DNA of 64,000 nucleotides from Strongyloides papillosus (lineage: Eukaryota; Nematoda; Chromadorea; Rhabditida; Strongyloididae). The stretch's first letter is position 1; every line of letters starts with the position of its first letter. Location: the NCBI GenBank assembly GCA_005656395.1, contig SRSI01000028.1, forward strand, positions 1,860,001-1,924,000, in the 5' to 3' direction. Positions 1 to 10,684 of the stretch are shown here, in pieces. Position numbers and translations under genes: made by a program. Below the pieces are notes generated by a model that was given only the letters and a program-made list of their open reading frames with translations, ran no database searches and was not told the origin of the DNA.

Positions 1-17
1 CTTACTATTTTCTTGTA

Positions 18-398
18 TCGACTTTTTTGTGAATTTTATTGTTTGTGCGTAACAACCATAAGAAATTGCACGTACCTGTGAAATTTCTAGTTTTTAGGAT
101 CATTTTTAAAGAGTTTTAAGGAATCAAAACATCTCAAGATTATTCTCATTTATATAGATGTATCAAGAACGAAAATTCAAATGAAACAATGTTTATTTTT
201 TCTATTCAACATATTTAAAATATACATTTTTATTTTAATAAAAAAAGCGCATATAATGAAAACCATTTAAAAAGTAAACTTTTCCTTTGAGATATAAGGA
301 AATTTTCGATGATTTACTAATTTTGGGATTGGACTTTTTTTGTAAATTTTATTGTTTGTACGTAAACAAACCATAAGAAATTGTACGTACCTGTGAAA
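18..398. repeat. Degenerate direct repeat pair, about 70 bp each
   Basis: Copies at about 18-86 and 328-398 share an ordered block: a CTTTTTTTGT-like run, AATTTTATTGTTTGT, then CCATAAGAAATTG and CGTACCTGTGAAA. Copy spacing is about 311 bp. Divergence is mainly single substitutions plus a short indel. No coding sense was found in either. Confidence 0.75.
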
Positions 399-1405
399 CT
401 TTAATTAAAAAATCAATATCTCAGGGCAAATTGAAGTACTAAATTTTGAAATTCCATACCTTTAAATTTATATATCTTAAGAATGCGACTTCGTATGAAA
501 CTGATTTTTACCTGATTTTAATGTCATTTTCTTAAATATATATTGAAAAAAACCAAAAAAATTAAAAATTATTATTTGACTTAATTTTTTCCTCTTTGCG
601 TATAGAGAATAATATGTGTCAATATAATATTAAGAATTTTCATATAAGCGGTATTTCAATTAATTAAAATGAGTTTTAAATTAATTTCTAAAAATCTTTA
701 AATATTTAGTTACAAAGTCTTTGTGAATCATTGCATTGCTATTTATATTTATGTATTAGTTGTTTTTTTACATTATATTTTAATAATATTTGTTATCTAC
801 CTCAATTAATAATTTGAATTTTAAAAATTTTCCTAATAAGCAAATTGAAAAAACGTCACTGGGCAAAAAATCTTGAAAATTTTCATAGGTTATTTCAGAT
901 TATCTCAAGAATGGATTGAGATAAATTAATCGTTAATATCTAAAAATGTGCGCAAGAAGATTCCCTCGACCTGTTTTTGAGCTTTCGTCAATACCTGTTC
1001 ATTTTCTAGATTTTTTTTTAAAAAGAATGAAGAAAAAATTTTTTTCAAAAAAAAAATTGACCGAATATAATTGAGAATATCTCGATAACGAATGATCGGA
1101 TAAATCTCATGTATATGCCATTCGATAGAGAATGTTTTACTGAAAAAATGTTGTAATAAATGCAATATGAAATTTAAAAGTTTTAGAATATTTATTAATG
1201 AGTAAACACGCAATCCGATTTTTTTGGTATTTTTGTAATCACCCGCGAAAAGAAAACTTATACTCAAACTTTATCAATTTTCTTGGGACTATACTTAAAA
1301 TGTAGAGAAAAGAGATGCGCAAAATGGTTTTTTTTTGTTTTTTGAAAAATTTATTCTGTACTGAGATAATCCGTTTTGAAATTCCAAAATTTTGTTGTAA
1401 AAAAG

Positions 1406-1436
1406 CATTCTTGAGAAATCTTGATATCTCAAGAAT
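1406..1436. repeat. Perfect 10-bp inverted repeat (CATTCTTGAG / CTCAAGAATG)
   Basis: CATTCTTGAG and its exact reverse complement CTCAAGAATG are separated by about 11 bases. The right arm is a copy of the motif that recurs across the first 1.6 kb. This could form a small hairpin, or be two copies of one repeat in opposite orientation. Confidence 0.7.
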
Positions 1437-2388
1437 GAAAAACTCAAATTGAACAATTTTTTGCAGGCATGTTCTAGATCCAAAATTACATGTTTCTGCA
1501 AATTTTCAGATTAAAGTAACTATTTTAAAGACTTCAAATAGGTGACCATATTTGTCTTTTTTCCATGTTTGGAAGAGTATATCTTAAGAATGAAACTTAA
1601 GAATGAAGTGATATTGTACGGTTTGATAAGAAATTAAATGTACTAAGTATATTTATCATTAAAACTTTAAAAATCGAAAATCATTTTCTGACGAAATTTT
1701 CTCCTCTAATAGGTTGTTGATTTAATAAAATTGACTTCTTAATATGTTATTAATAATTCTTTTGTACGATATTTTTAATGAATTATTTTAAGTTTAATAT
1801 TCTTGTAGTGAAAATGATAGCAGTTTGGGACGAGTATTATAAGTATATTTCTATAAAAAAAATGATGTATATATATTTATAATCATTATATAGATGTAAT
1901 GCTAAAAAATTATTTGGAGCTTTCTAGGTTATTAAAAGATAAGTTTTTATTGTTTCTTTATTATTATTAATAATTTTATTTGTAGGTTAATTTTGAGTAG
2001 AAGTACGTGTGATAACAGTTTGAATACAATCTTGTGGATAATAGTTTTATATCTACAGTCTATGATGGGCATCATATTGTGAAACGTCTTGGAAAATAGC
2101 AGGAATTTTATCGGATAAGGTTATATTAATTTATTTACTATAATTATTGTTTGTCTTTATTTTTATTTATTGCTTTGTAGAAATCTAATTACTATTAATG
2201 AATTTTTAAAGTGTATATGCTTTTATCAATGCTTTGTAACATTTTTAGTCAGTATATAGGAAGTACATTGTATACCATTTATAGAGAAATTTAAAAATTT
2301 CTTTATAGGAAACGCTTTGGAATAATGTAATAATTTCCTGACAATTAGAAATGGCAGCCAATTTTGACGTCAAATTTACTAACAATTA

Positions 2389-2461
2389 AAATTTGACTAT
2401 AGTCGGTTATCACATCTGTCTTACACAAAGAAGGTCGGCGGTTCGAATCTGCCCGGAACCA
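2389..2461 (+). pseudogene. tRNA-Val(TAC) pseudogene
   Basis: The 3' two thirds read as a valine tRNA: a TTATCAC D-arm end, anticodon loop CTTACAC with anticodon TAC, a T-arm with GGTTCGAATC, and 3' acceptor strand CGGAACC plus discriminator A. The 5' acceptor strand that should pair with it (a GGTTCCG-type heptamer) is missing; the sequence there is unrelated. The anticodon stem also has a mismatch. The B box is kept but the gene cannot fold into a standard tRNA, so I call it a relic. Confidence 0.75.
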
Positions 2462-2599
2462 TTCTCTTTTGCATTTACTTGTAAAAAATTTCTAATGTAA
2501 GATTGTAACTTTTTTTTTGATTTTCGTTGTTCAATTATTTTATTACAAGATAGTAATTGTGATCTTTAAATCAAGCTATAAAATAAAAAGTCAGATTTT

Positions 2600-3300
2600 T
2601 AATATCAATTAAACTTACGATTGCACCAAAGAAAAAAGACATAATCCATAAGTCATTGTATTAATAATTCATGGAAGTGATTGTATTGCAAAAGTTTCCA
2701 GAAAATAGTAGTTTTGAAGAATATAAGAGAGATATTTTAATACGTAGTAAGTTTCAAAAGCCATCAAAATAGTAATAATACGTAACTATATATTGACAAC
2801 TTTAAATCCATGTTATTTTTGTCAATGTGTTTTGCAAATGAAATTCTTTTCTTGTTTATTAAAATATAATTTAGAAAAAATGTTATTAAAATAAGAGGTA
2901 AATTAAGGAATACAGCAACTGACATATGAATATAAGTTATTCTTGAATCAGTATAAACTGCCCCAACACGGTTGATATTATAAATATATGTGTAGGTACA
3001 TGAAACAACTATTCCTCCTCCACCAACAACTATTTAAAAAAATGATATAATTAAAAAGATGTATATGAAGTTGTTTAAAATTAAAGTATTTTTTGTATTT
3101 AAATGGCTTTGTACTTGCTTTGTAGTGATTTAAACTTATATGAAAAACAATTTTAAACATTATAAAATATACTCCTCTGGTAACGAAATATAACACATAA
3201 ACTATACATGTATTTGATAGAAAAAATTTTTCTAGAACGTTGTATTCCTGCATACGAGAAGTGGTAAATTGAACTAAAGGCACAAGATTGTCAATTACAC
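2600..3300 (-). pseudogene. Nematode 7TM chemoreceptor-like GPCR, broken by frameshifts
   Basis: Reading the minus strand in pieces gives a serpentine-receptor pattern. At about 3100-3283 there is a hydrophobic helix followed by NHYKASTKPFKYKKYF, which looks like the TM3/loop-2 signature (NRYxAxxxPxxYKKYF) of nematode chemosensory receptors. At about 2780-3035 a second frame gives a VVGGGGIVVS segment, a strongly hydrophobic TM5 and a basic loop (NKKRISFAKHI). At about 2605-2780 a third frame gives TM6/TM7-like sequence ending in MTYGLCLFSLVQ. The pieces are joined only by frame changes at a T7 run (about 3035) and near 2770, with an in-frame TGA about 2670. No start exon was found. The receptor subfamily cannot be named safely. 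Some shifts could be sequence errors, but three lesions favour a pseudogene. Confidence 0.6.
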
Positions 3301-4383
3301 TTTTATAAAAAAATTAGATAGTATTCGTTATGAAACACTAGTATTTTAGCAAAATAAATTTTAAATTCAAGACTTATTGTAAAAAACAAATAAAATGGAA
3401 ACAGTATGCTAGTATAATACTAGTTGAATACAATCTAATCAATTGCTTACTATTTTTAATATACTTTCACGTAACTTTATGAATGTTGAAAATTGTCGAA
3501 ATCTTAAAAAATAGCTTAACAAATAAATGTATATTAAACATTATAAGTATAAATGATAATATTTGCTTACTATCATTTAATTTTATAATTAAGTAGTTAA
3601 AATGAAAATTCAAGAAATTTTATCACATATAGAAAGGAGATCAAAGCTTTATCAAATAAAACAATAGCATTTATTAACTTATATAAAAAAATACGTATTA
3701 TTATAAATTTTGAATATTATTCATGGAATGGTTACGAAAATTATGAGAAATTTTTTTCCGCTTATTTTGAATAGTTCCGTTTCTGCAAAAAAAATCTTTT
3801 GATATTAGTCATTATCACTTAAAAACTTTCTTTTCTACTTTTTACGTGACAAAGAACAAATTATTGGAAATAATGAAGTAAACTATAATTTTCCAAATAG
3901 TAGTATTAAATATATTTTTAAATATAATAAAAAGATTAAATATTAAATAATATATGTAAACAATTATAAAAGATTTGCAAAATGGACTACAAAAACATCA
4001 CAATTTCATTTGAAATTTAATAGCCTTTTTATATTTTATAATTTTTGCTGCAATATCTACAAATCTTGCTATCATGCTTAGATAATATTTATTTTGTAAA
4101 ATAATTATTATACAAAGTTACCACAATACTATAATCATTTTATTGGAAAAAAGTTACCAAAGTTATAAAGCATTTATCAAACTTATTTTGACCTATATTA
4201 TGAGTAAAATCATGAAAAGATGTTTTACAAGTTGTTGTTACACTATAATAGAACAATTCTGTACTACTTAGAAATTAAGACAATAAGGGAATACAAAGAA
4301 ATTATCCGAATAACAACTGATTATGCGGTTATGAAGGATGCCTACTCATGGTTTACTGTACTAAGGGAAGAAAAAACACCTTT
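3301..4383. other. Intergenic AT-rich spacer
   Basis: I see no gene, RNA or clear repeat. The open frame at 4220-4447 runs into the antisense of the tRNA-Ser gene and is not supported. Confidence 0.6.
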
Positions 4384-4465
4384 CGTTTGGGACGAGATTC
4401 GAACTCGCGCGGGCAAAGCCCAACGGCTTAGCAGGCCGGCCCCTTAACCACTCGGGCACCCAAAC
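4384..4465 (-). tRNA. tRNA-Ser(GCT)
   Basis: The minus strand folds as a complete type II tRNA of 82 nt. Acceptor strands GTTTGGG and CCCAAAC pair perfectly, with discriminator G. The anticodon loop CTGCTAA gives anticodon GCT, reading serine AGC/AGT codons. There is a serine-type long variable arm (GTTGGGCTTTGCCC region) and a T-arm with GTTCGAATC. A-box and B-box promoters look intact. It is a GC-rich island in AT-rich surroundings and appears functional. Confidence 0.95.
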
Positions 4466-4507
4466 TGAAAAGAGTCGTGTCTGATTGGAAACCGAATAAA
4501 ATTATAT

Positions 4508-4554
4508 GGTGGCCAATCATGAGATTTTCAGTGTATATATCATGATTGGCCACC
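4508..4554. repeat. 15-bp perfect inverted repeat GGTGGCCAATCATGA
   Basis: GGTGGCCAATCATGA (4508-4522) is followed after 17 bases by its exact reverse complement TCATGATTGGCCACC (4540-4554). Related half-copies lie at about 4600-4614 (TCATGATTGGCTAGC) and 4866-4880 (GGTGGCCAATCAGG). The cluster starts 40 bp upstream of the tRNA-Ser gene. Confidence 0.8.
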
Positions 4555-4805
4555 AAGCAAATATATACTGGCAAATCATGGAATTTTCCCTCGTACATAT
4601 CATGATTGGCTAGCAAGTAAATAATATATGATGTCCAATTATTAAAATTTGAAAAACAAATTTCCCTGATTTTTGTTTTTTATAGTTTATCAATTTTTTT
4701 ATTATTATCATAACTTATATCCTTTCCTCTTTTTTGATAAACTATTAATTATTTAATTTTTGCCATGTTGGAATGATGTTTTTTCTTTTTCCCCTATTAA
4801 GAGTA

Positions 4806-4860
4806 CTCTCAAATTTGAGACATCTTTATCAACTTTCCCATGACACTCTCAAATTTGAGA
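4806..4860. repeat. Two copies of a CTCAAATTTGAG palindrome
   Basis: The 12-bp palindrome CTCAAATTTGAG, within CTCTCAAATTTGAGA, occurs twice about 40 bp apart. It could be a dimeric protein-binding site or part of a small repeat. No gene starts nearby. Confidence 0.7.
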
Positions 4861-4880
4861 AGAATTGGTGGCCAATCAGG

Positions 4881-5852
4881 TGTATCTCACTGAATGAAGA
4901 ACCATGAATGTCCAGAAAATTACTTCTAAAAGTAGCTCATAGATTAATTTTTATGATATTGTAAAATTTCCTGTGGGCATTAATCAAAATACTAATTAAT
5001 TAATGCTTTAAGGCATAGATTATACTTTTCGAAAAAATAAAGTAATTTTTAAAAATGAAGTATACTTTGTTTCTCTTTAATTAGAAAGTAATTGTATTGA
5101 GTGGTAAATTTATCGGATAATCAATTATATGAAATATAATATTTTTTAATTTTGTTTTTTATCATTATAACTGCCTAAATATAAATAGAATACAATTTAC
5201 TTTTGAAATATTAAAAATCAGCAAAAGTATATATGACTTCACTATTTTGAAGCTCTTTTTTTTAAACTATTTGAATAAGCTTTACTATAAATTTTTTTGC
5301 AAAATCAAAAGCTAATATCCATTAAATATTTAAAATATTATTCAAGCTGTCAGCCATTAGCTCCATCAGCTTCTGGCTAGTAATAATATTAAAATACACT
5401 ACTTGTTTACTATCAAGAAATAAGACATTTGTTTTACAATTTCAAAGATATATGTACTAATTAATTGTATTTAAATTTATATATTATGTAAATTTTCATA
5501 GGCGGCTGATAACATGCGTCAATTGCCGGCACAAGCAATTATCGAATTTTTAATATGTTGAATAATATGAAAAATTATAATAAACATAAACAATTGCCAT
5601 TTTTATATAAAAATATTATGCATAAACAGTTGTTATCAAATCAAGAAAACGAAAATTTTGATAGTGGATAGTTGATTTATTTTACTTAATCATAATACTT
5701 CACAAAACATTTACAAAATTTAACATTTTTTAAATCTTATTAGTTTAACTCTAATATAGATAAATTTAATTGTTATAAATTCTTTGCCATTGCAATATAT
5801 ACATTAAAGACAATTCTTTATAAAAATAGGAAAATTTCCAATGTTATTAAAT
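4881..5852. other. Intergenic AT-rich spacer
   Basis: No gene, RNA or marked repeat is visible. It forms the 3' flank of the minus-strand cystatin-like gene. Confidence 0.6.
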
Positions 5853-6218
5853 TTATATTACATTTATTATTTGTGTACCATTAAAATATCTTAAAATTAC
5901 AGTGAAAACTTCTCTTATACATCTACCAGGTCTATTACAATTAACCATTCTTGCATCTGAATCAACTCTACGTCTTACTCTTTCAGTTCCATTGACATCA
6001 AGTTCATATCTTGCATCAGCAGATACTACTCGAACTAATACAAAAGTTTTGTTTCTTTGTTGTCCAAGAACAGCTATACCTTGCATTGCCCATCTTCGAA
6101 CTACAGGGTTATTAACATTGAGACGTCGAAAACTTTCGAGTGGAACTACTTGTCCTTGTGCATGAGTATAATCCAAAATAGTAAAAAATAAAGTATATAA
6201 GAGGACAAAATATTTCAT
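5853..6218 (-). CDS. Small secreted cystatin-like protein
   Basis: A single-exon frame of 121 residues. Residues 1-20 form a clear signal peptide (MKYFVLLYTLFFTILDYTHA). The mature part has a cystatin-like layout: NPVVRRWAMQGIAVL resembles the cystatin helix, then TFVLVRVVSADARYELDV matches the strand holding the QxVxG loop and conserved Tyr, and two cysteines (NCNRPGRC) lie near the end. Cystatins inhibit papain-type cysteine proteases. Here the N-terminal Gly and the QxVxG motif are not recognisable (VVSAD instead), so inhibition is uncertain. Size and the signal peptide fit a secreted single-domain family member. An unrelated cystatin-fold secreted protein is also possible. The antisense frame at 5902-6165 is a shadow. 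Confidence 0.65.
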   Translation of the reverse strand: MKYFVLLYTLFFTILDYTHAQGQVVPLESFRRLNVNNPVVRRWAMQGIAVLGQQRNKTFVLVRVVSADARYELDVNGTERVRRRVDSDARMVNCNRPGRCIREVFTVILRYFNGTQIINVI

Positions 6219-7807
6219 TTTCGATTCAAATATAGTTTATAAATAAAACCTTAAATACCTCAATTCTTTTGCTCTATAAATATTTGTTTTGAAGGCCTGT
6301 ATAATATTATGATAATTTTTTTGTTTAGTTTTGTAAAACAATTTCAATGAAATTGCAATTTAATTTTATTAAAAAAAGAGGCCGAATTATTTAGATACAA
6401 TTATCATTTAATTTTTTAATTACATAAAATGATATCATTTAGAATCATTTAATATTTGTTGTAATTTACCTTATTTGTTTTGATCATTTTAGGTATTACT
6501 TTTTTATGAATAAATAAATGATAATTTTTTTGATTAAATATTTAATAATAATATATATAAAACTAACAATTTTTTTACAAAATACACAATTAATTACACC
6601 ATATAATAAAGCAATTTTTTAATATTTTTATTGTACAATATACCACAACAATTTTAATAGTTCATACTAGTTTAAATCGTTAATTACATTTGTTATTTTG
6701 GAAAATTCGATAAATAAAACAATTTTTTAATGTTCAAAAAATATTTCTTTTTCATGACTATAAAAGTCTCAAACAAAATATTAAGTTGCTGCGTAAGTTT
6801 TACCTTTCTTTACAGAAATTTTAAAACCATAATGTTTGAAAAAAAATAAATTAATTTGTAACATTATTCATTAATATCTACAACTTGTCTCTACTTATTA
6901 ATCATCTTATCGCTGCCTGATCTGAAGCATTTCTTAATATTTTTGAAGTAAGTTTTAGAAAAAACAATATTTCTTCAAATTTACTGAAATTCTACCATTC
7001 AAAAAGTTATGTAAAAACAAAATAGGTAATAGTTAGATCAAAAACAACTGAAGAGTATATTGAGTGAGAGAGAACTTTAAAGCTTAATGCACCCAGTTTG
7101 TTTTCAGTTTTAAATGTTATGCATGATAATATCAAAGAACAATTTTCTCATTTTTAGAATTTTGTAATTTTTTTAAATTTTCTTGCAAAATTTTGATAAT
7201 ATGTTACATTAGAGATCATCAAAAATAGTTTGTGTGTGGTAGGATTCTAAAACGTCTTTAATAAAAGCGGAAGTTCTATAAATTCATGCTTATCTGCAAA
7301 TCTAATTTCTCAGTAACAAAACGTTTAGAACAGTCTTTGTACTACTATAACATTTACTACACCTTCTCCCTATATCCACATAGATTTATAGTAGCCTCAC
7401 TTGCATTATTGTTTTAGTTTATAATCGTCAAAATATAATGTCGAAAATGACTCATAACTACATCCATGTTTTAGCAAAAGAAACATATCGTTGATAAAAT
7501 TACAAATTATAAAAAGTGATACTATCAAATTACTATGACAACTTAGTTTTATACCACTTCAAATCATATTTTTTCAATTTTATAAAATATTACTAGGAAA
7601 AACGATAGAACTTATGTAACGACCTAATATTATCATCCTGCAACTTTGATAATTCTTCTATACTGTGTTTATTATTCCAATATTTTTCCAGTTGTGAGAA
7701 AACATTTTAAATTTTTTAAGAAATCAGAAAATGGCAATAATTTTCAACCAGTAGAAGAGAAAATGTTTGCCAATATGATAATAATTGACTATATATCACA
7801 CTTAGAA
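6219..7807. other. Intergenic AT-rich spacer
   Basis: No gene, RNA or clear repeat is visible on either strand. Its right part would be the 3' flank of the doubtful small gene at 7808. Confidence 0.6.
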
Positions 7808-8002
7808 CTAGGAAGAAACTGAATGATTGAGACTATTAGATTGTCTATCATCCGGCATATTTTTAAAATCTTTCTTAATCAAATCATAACTTACTGTCAT
7901 TTTTAGAAAATGACCAAAGAATATCAAAATAATGCAGCAAAAAAATATTATAATTAGTTGTGTAAGAATGAAGAAAAAGATTTTCACTATAAAAGAAAAC
8001 AT
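7808..8002 (-). CDS. Possible 64-residue single-pass membrane peptide
   Basis: The frame encodes one long hydrophobic segment (about residues 4-34, with ILIFFGHFL) and then a polar tail (DLIKKDFKNMPDDRQSNSLN). The tail has a more protein-like composition than the random AT-rich frames around it. No splice sites, family motif or promoter were recognised. It may be one exon of a longer gene or chance. Confidence 0.25.
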   Translation of the reverse strand: MFSFIVKIFFFILTQLIIIFFCCIILIFFGHFLKMTVSYDLIKKDFKNMPDDRQSNSLNHSVSS

Positions 8003-9010
8003 GATAGAGTGAATTTAATATTTTCTCTAATATTAAAGTCTATTTATCTATACTGACATTTCACACACAGTAACATAAACTTTAATTTAGAAAAAAATGA
8101 TAGTAGCAATGATATATAAAAAAAAATTGTTTGCATTACCATTCTTAAGTTTGTTATAGATTATTATTTTTATTCAATAAATCATTGTTATCAAACTGCA
8201 GATACTTTAATAAATGTTTTTAAATTATTAAATTATATATTGTATTAAATAAAAAAAATATAGTTAATGCTAAATTTTTTTGTCTCATTCACGTATTACT
8301 AATAACAAAAAATAAAATTCAAATGTTTGCTTACACTTTTTACTTCACGGATTTTTTAATTTTATCAAAACAATGTATATTTTTAAAATTTTTTTTATAT
8401 AATAATTATCTCTACCATTTGTTCAATCTCACTTAATTAATATAAAATTTATGAAGATTTTTGTTAAAATGTATACATACTGTCAATTTTTAAATTTTTT
8501 TTATTTTAAAATTGTAAATTTTCTATGTTACCATGGGTATTACTTATAAATATACAAAAATAAACAATTCTTAAGTAATTGTAAATGTTTTTTTACATTA
8601 TAAGTACAATTGATTGTAAATAATGTTAATAATTACCTTCATAAGAGAAGAAATTAATTAAATGTAAAGATAAATTATTGAAATATGTTCAAATACAAAC
8701 TACATTGTTTTACAATGTAAAAATTTTTTCATACATAATGCATTGTTATCTTTAAAATAGCAGTTGTTATCACGATATGCTTTTCTATTATCTTAGTACA
8801 TCCATTTTAAAATTACAAAATAATCTTCTGAAACAAAATTATTTTACATATTTAATTTTAGAAACACTTATTTTTAAAACATTTGACAAATGTTATGTAT
8901 TAATTTATTCATTTGTTTATATTTTTATATAAATATATAACTTAAGATTTTGTGATATATATTACAACATATTAATAAAAGTATTAAAATATTTTAAATT
9001 ACTATTTTAT
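8003..9010. other. Intergenic AT-rich spacer upstream of the SLC35F gene
   Basis: No gene, RNA or clear repeat is visible. The transporter's promoter must lie here, but no TATA box or other element stands out from the AT-rich background. Confidence 0.5.
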
Positions 9011-9022
9011 TGCATTTTTTAG
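9011..9022 (+). other. Probable spliced-leader acceptor for the SLC35F gene
   Basis: TGCATTTTTTAG matches the nematode TTTTCAG-type acceptor and lies 34 nt upstream of the chosen ATG, with no upstream coding exon visible. Trans-splicing here would give a short leader. Confidence 0.55.
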
Positions 9023-9056
9023 TTCTTAATCTGTTTCTACTCTCTTACGTTATATA

Positions 9057-10237
9057 ATGGGTGAATCTTCAAATGAGATAGAATTGAAAAGCATTGTAAG
9101 AAGCAATAGCAACGTACAACATGATATAGACGATAATAATTACAGGCATTCTAACTTTAGATCATTAACTAAACAGGTAATATACAATTGTATATCTTTT
9201 AAACAAAATAGATAATATTATCTATTACAGTGATAGTAGCAGTTGCGATATGTTGGACCGGGGGAACACAATTCTCAAAATCAGCCTTGATTATTGATCC
9301 AAAACATTTCTATGCTCCTTACACGATGACGTGGTTTAATACAAATTTCATGATCTTATGTTATCCAGTATACCTGATATATATATTGATAACACACAAT
9401 AAAGATATTGAATACTTAAAAAGTTGTCATAATGAAGCACTTAGAATATACCAAGTCTATACAAATAAATCAAAATTTTTACAATATCTTTTATTTACTG
9501 CAATGTTTCTTGGATTTTGGATAGGTGCTAATTACTGTTATTCAATGTCATTAGTTTATGTTCCTGCATCAATTACAACATCCATTTCGGCCGCCAATAC
9601 AGCGATCGTCTTAGTCTTATCTTGGATAATATTAAAGGACAAATTTAACATTTATCAAATTATATCAATTGCATGTGCCGTTTCGGGTGTCGTGATTATC
9701 TCTTTAGATAAATCAACAACCTCTCAATCTTCGGTATGGAAACATTTTTTAGGAATATTATTAGCCATACTATCTGCAGCTTTCTCAGCAACCTACAAAG
9801 TTTTTTTTAAAAGAATAATAGGAAATGCAAATCTTGGTCAAGTTTCTATGTTTATGACTGGATTAGGCTTTATGAATCTTGTTATAAATATCATTCCATG
9901 TATTTTTTTGATTATTTATAACAAGGAGACAATAGAATTTGATTATGTTCCATGGTTTCCAATAATTGGAAGTTCATTATTATCATTGCTTTTTAATTTT
10001 TTAATCAATTTTGGAATTGCATTATTACATCCCCTAGTTATAAGTATTGGGATGTTAATGGGTATCCCATTAAATATAATCGTTGATATAATATTTAGGC
10101 ATCTAAAAGTTGAAAAAGATTTTTTAATCGGTGGTTTCTTAATATTGTTAAGTTTCGTACTTATAGTCTTTCCATTAGACATATTTATGAGAGATTACTT
10201 TAAGAAATGCAGAAATAGTAGAAATAAGAAGGCTTGA
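9057..10237 (+). CDS. SLC35F3/F4-like membrane transporter (drug/metabolite transporter superfamily)
   Basis: Two exons: 9057-9189 and 9231-10237, giving 379 residues. The intron 9190-9230 (41 nt, GTATAT...TTACAG) is fixed by phase; using the earlier GTAATA donor at 9177 would hit a stop. The join reads KQVIYNL-IVAVAICWTGG. The protein has a polar cytosolic N-terminus (about 40 residues) and then about ten hydrophobic segments. Two stretches match human SLC35F3: VPASITTSISAANTAIVLVL (family VTALFCCNKAFVFLL) and FNFLINFGIALLHPLVISIG (family FNIVLNFGIAVTYPTLMSLG), followed by GIPLNIIVD. SLC35F3 is reported to transport thiamine; the substrate here is inferred. It is convergent with the minus-strand gene ending at 10409. 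Confidence 0.88.
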
Positions 10238-10408
10238 CTTTAGAAACATTTTATTTACATTTTAATTTATAAATGAATTATGTGTTGAATATTTTAAAAT
10301 TACAATTGTTTGTTATTTTTTATCAAATTAATAGTAATATTCAATGTTTTATTAATTAAATATAAAGTTCTTGAAATGCAGCAAATTTGTTGTTTTGTAA
10401 ACTATATT

Positions 10409-10684
10409 TTATATTTCTTCCTCAACTGAAATACTTTCTGTTTCCTGACTTTTATTTTCATCTATACATTGATTTCCAAACCAGAAATCTTTTGTGGCAA
10501 AACAAATAATTGAAATCCAAATAAACATCACAAGCCATCCCATAAGACATATTTTAGCATCTTGACGTTGCCTATGAAGTTCCTCCAATGATGGAGTTAT
10601 AAAATCCACAGTCACAGTGGTATTAGTAAGGTTAAATTGTGAATCTATATCTAAAAAGTATAAGAAAGTGTTACATACATTCAA
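10409..10684 (-). CDS. Small single-pass membrane protein, family not recognised
   Basis: The frame encodes up to 91 residues: a short ectodomain with two possible N-glycosylation sites (NLTNTT), a charged stretch (EELHRQRQDAK), one transmembrane segment (ICLMGWLVMFIWISIICF) and an acidic tail (ETESISVEEEI). A strong acceptor (CTTTTTAG) sits just before the codons for residues DIDSQ, so the first 13 residues may be intron and the true first exon may lie upstream. One candidate is the minus-strand frame 10924-11034, which has a signal-like N-terminus (MFKKFFLLAYFYIYSIF), but I could not match its phase to this acceptor. The 3' end faces the SLC35F gene. Confidence 0.5.
   Translation of the reverse strand: MNVCNTFLYFLDIDSQFNLTNTTVTVDFITPSLEELHRQRQDAKICLMGWLVMFIWISIICFATKDFWFGNQCIDENKSQETESISVEEEI

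Larger units (their letters stand above)
1..2388. other. Gene-poor AT-rich region with recurring short motifs
   Basis: I see no convincing gene here. The short open frames (for example minus-strand 926-1267 and 1295-1501) are low-complexity and match no family I recognise. The stretch holds a roughly 70-bp direct repeat (about 18-86 and 328-398) and at least five copies of a 12-base motif of the form ATCTYAAGAATG (near 131, 473, 902, 1425 and 1581). It looks like decayed repeat material. Confidence 0.6.

Noticed and set aside
926..1501. 113- and 68-codon minus-strand frames
   Set aside because: Low-complexity Phe/Ile/Lys composition, no splice context and no recognisable motif; they lie in repeat-rich DNA.
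4220..4447. 75-codon plus-strand frame
   Set aside because: Its last third is the antisense of the tRNA-Ser gene.
9057..9176. SLC35F first exon ending at the GTAATA donor at 9177
   Set aside because: All nearby acceptors would put the next exon out of phase and into TGA TAG; the GTATAT donor at 9190 keeps the frame.
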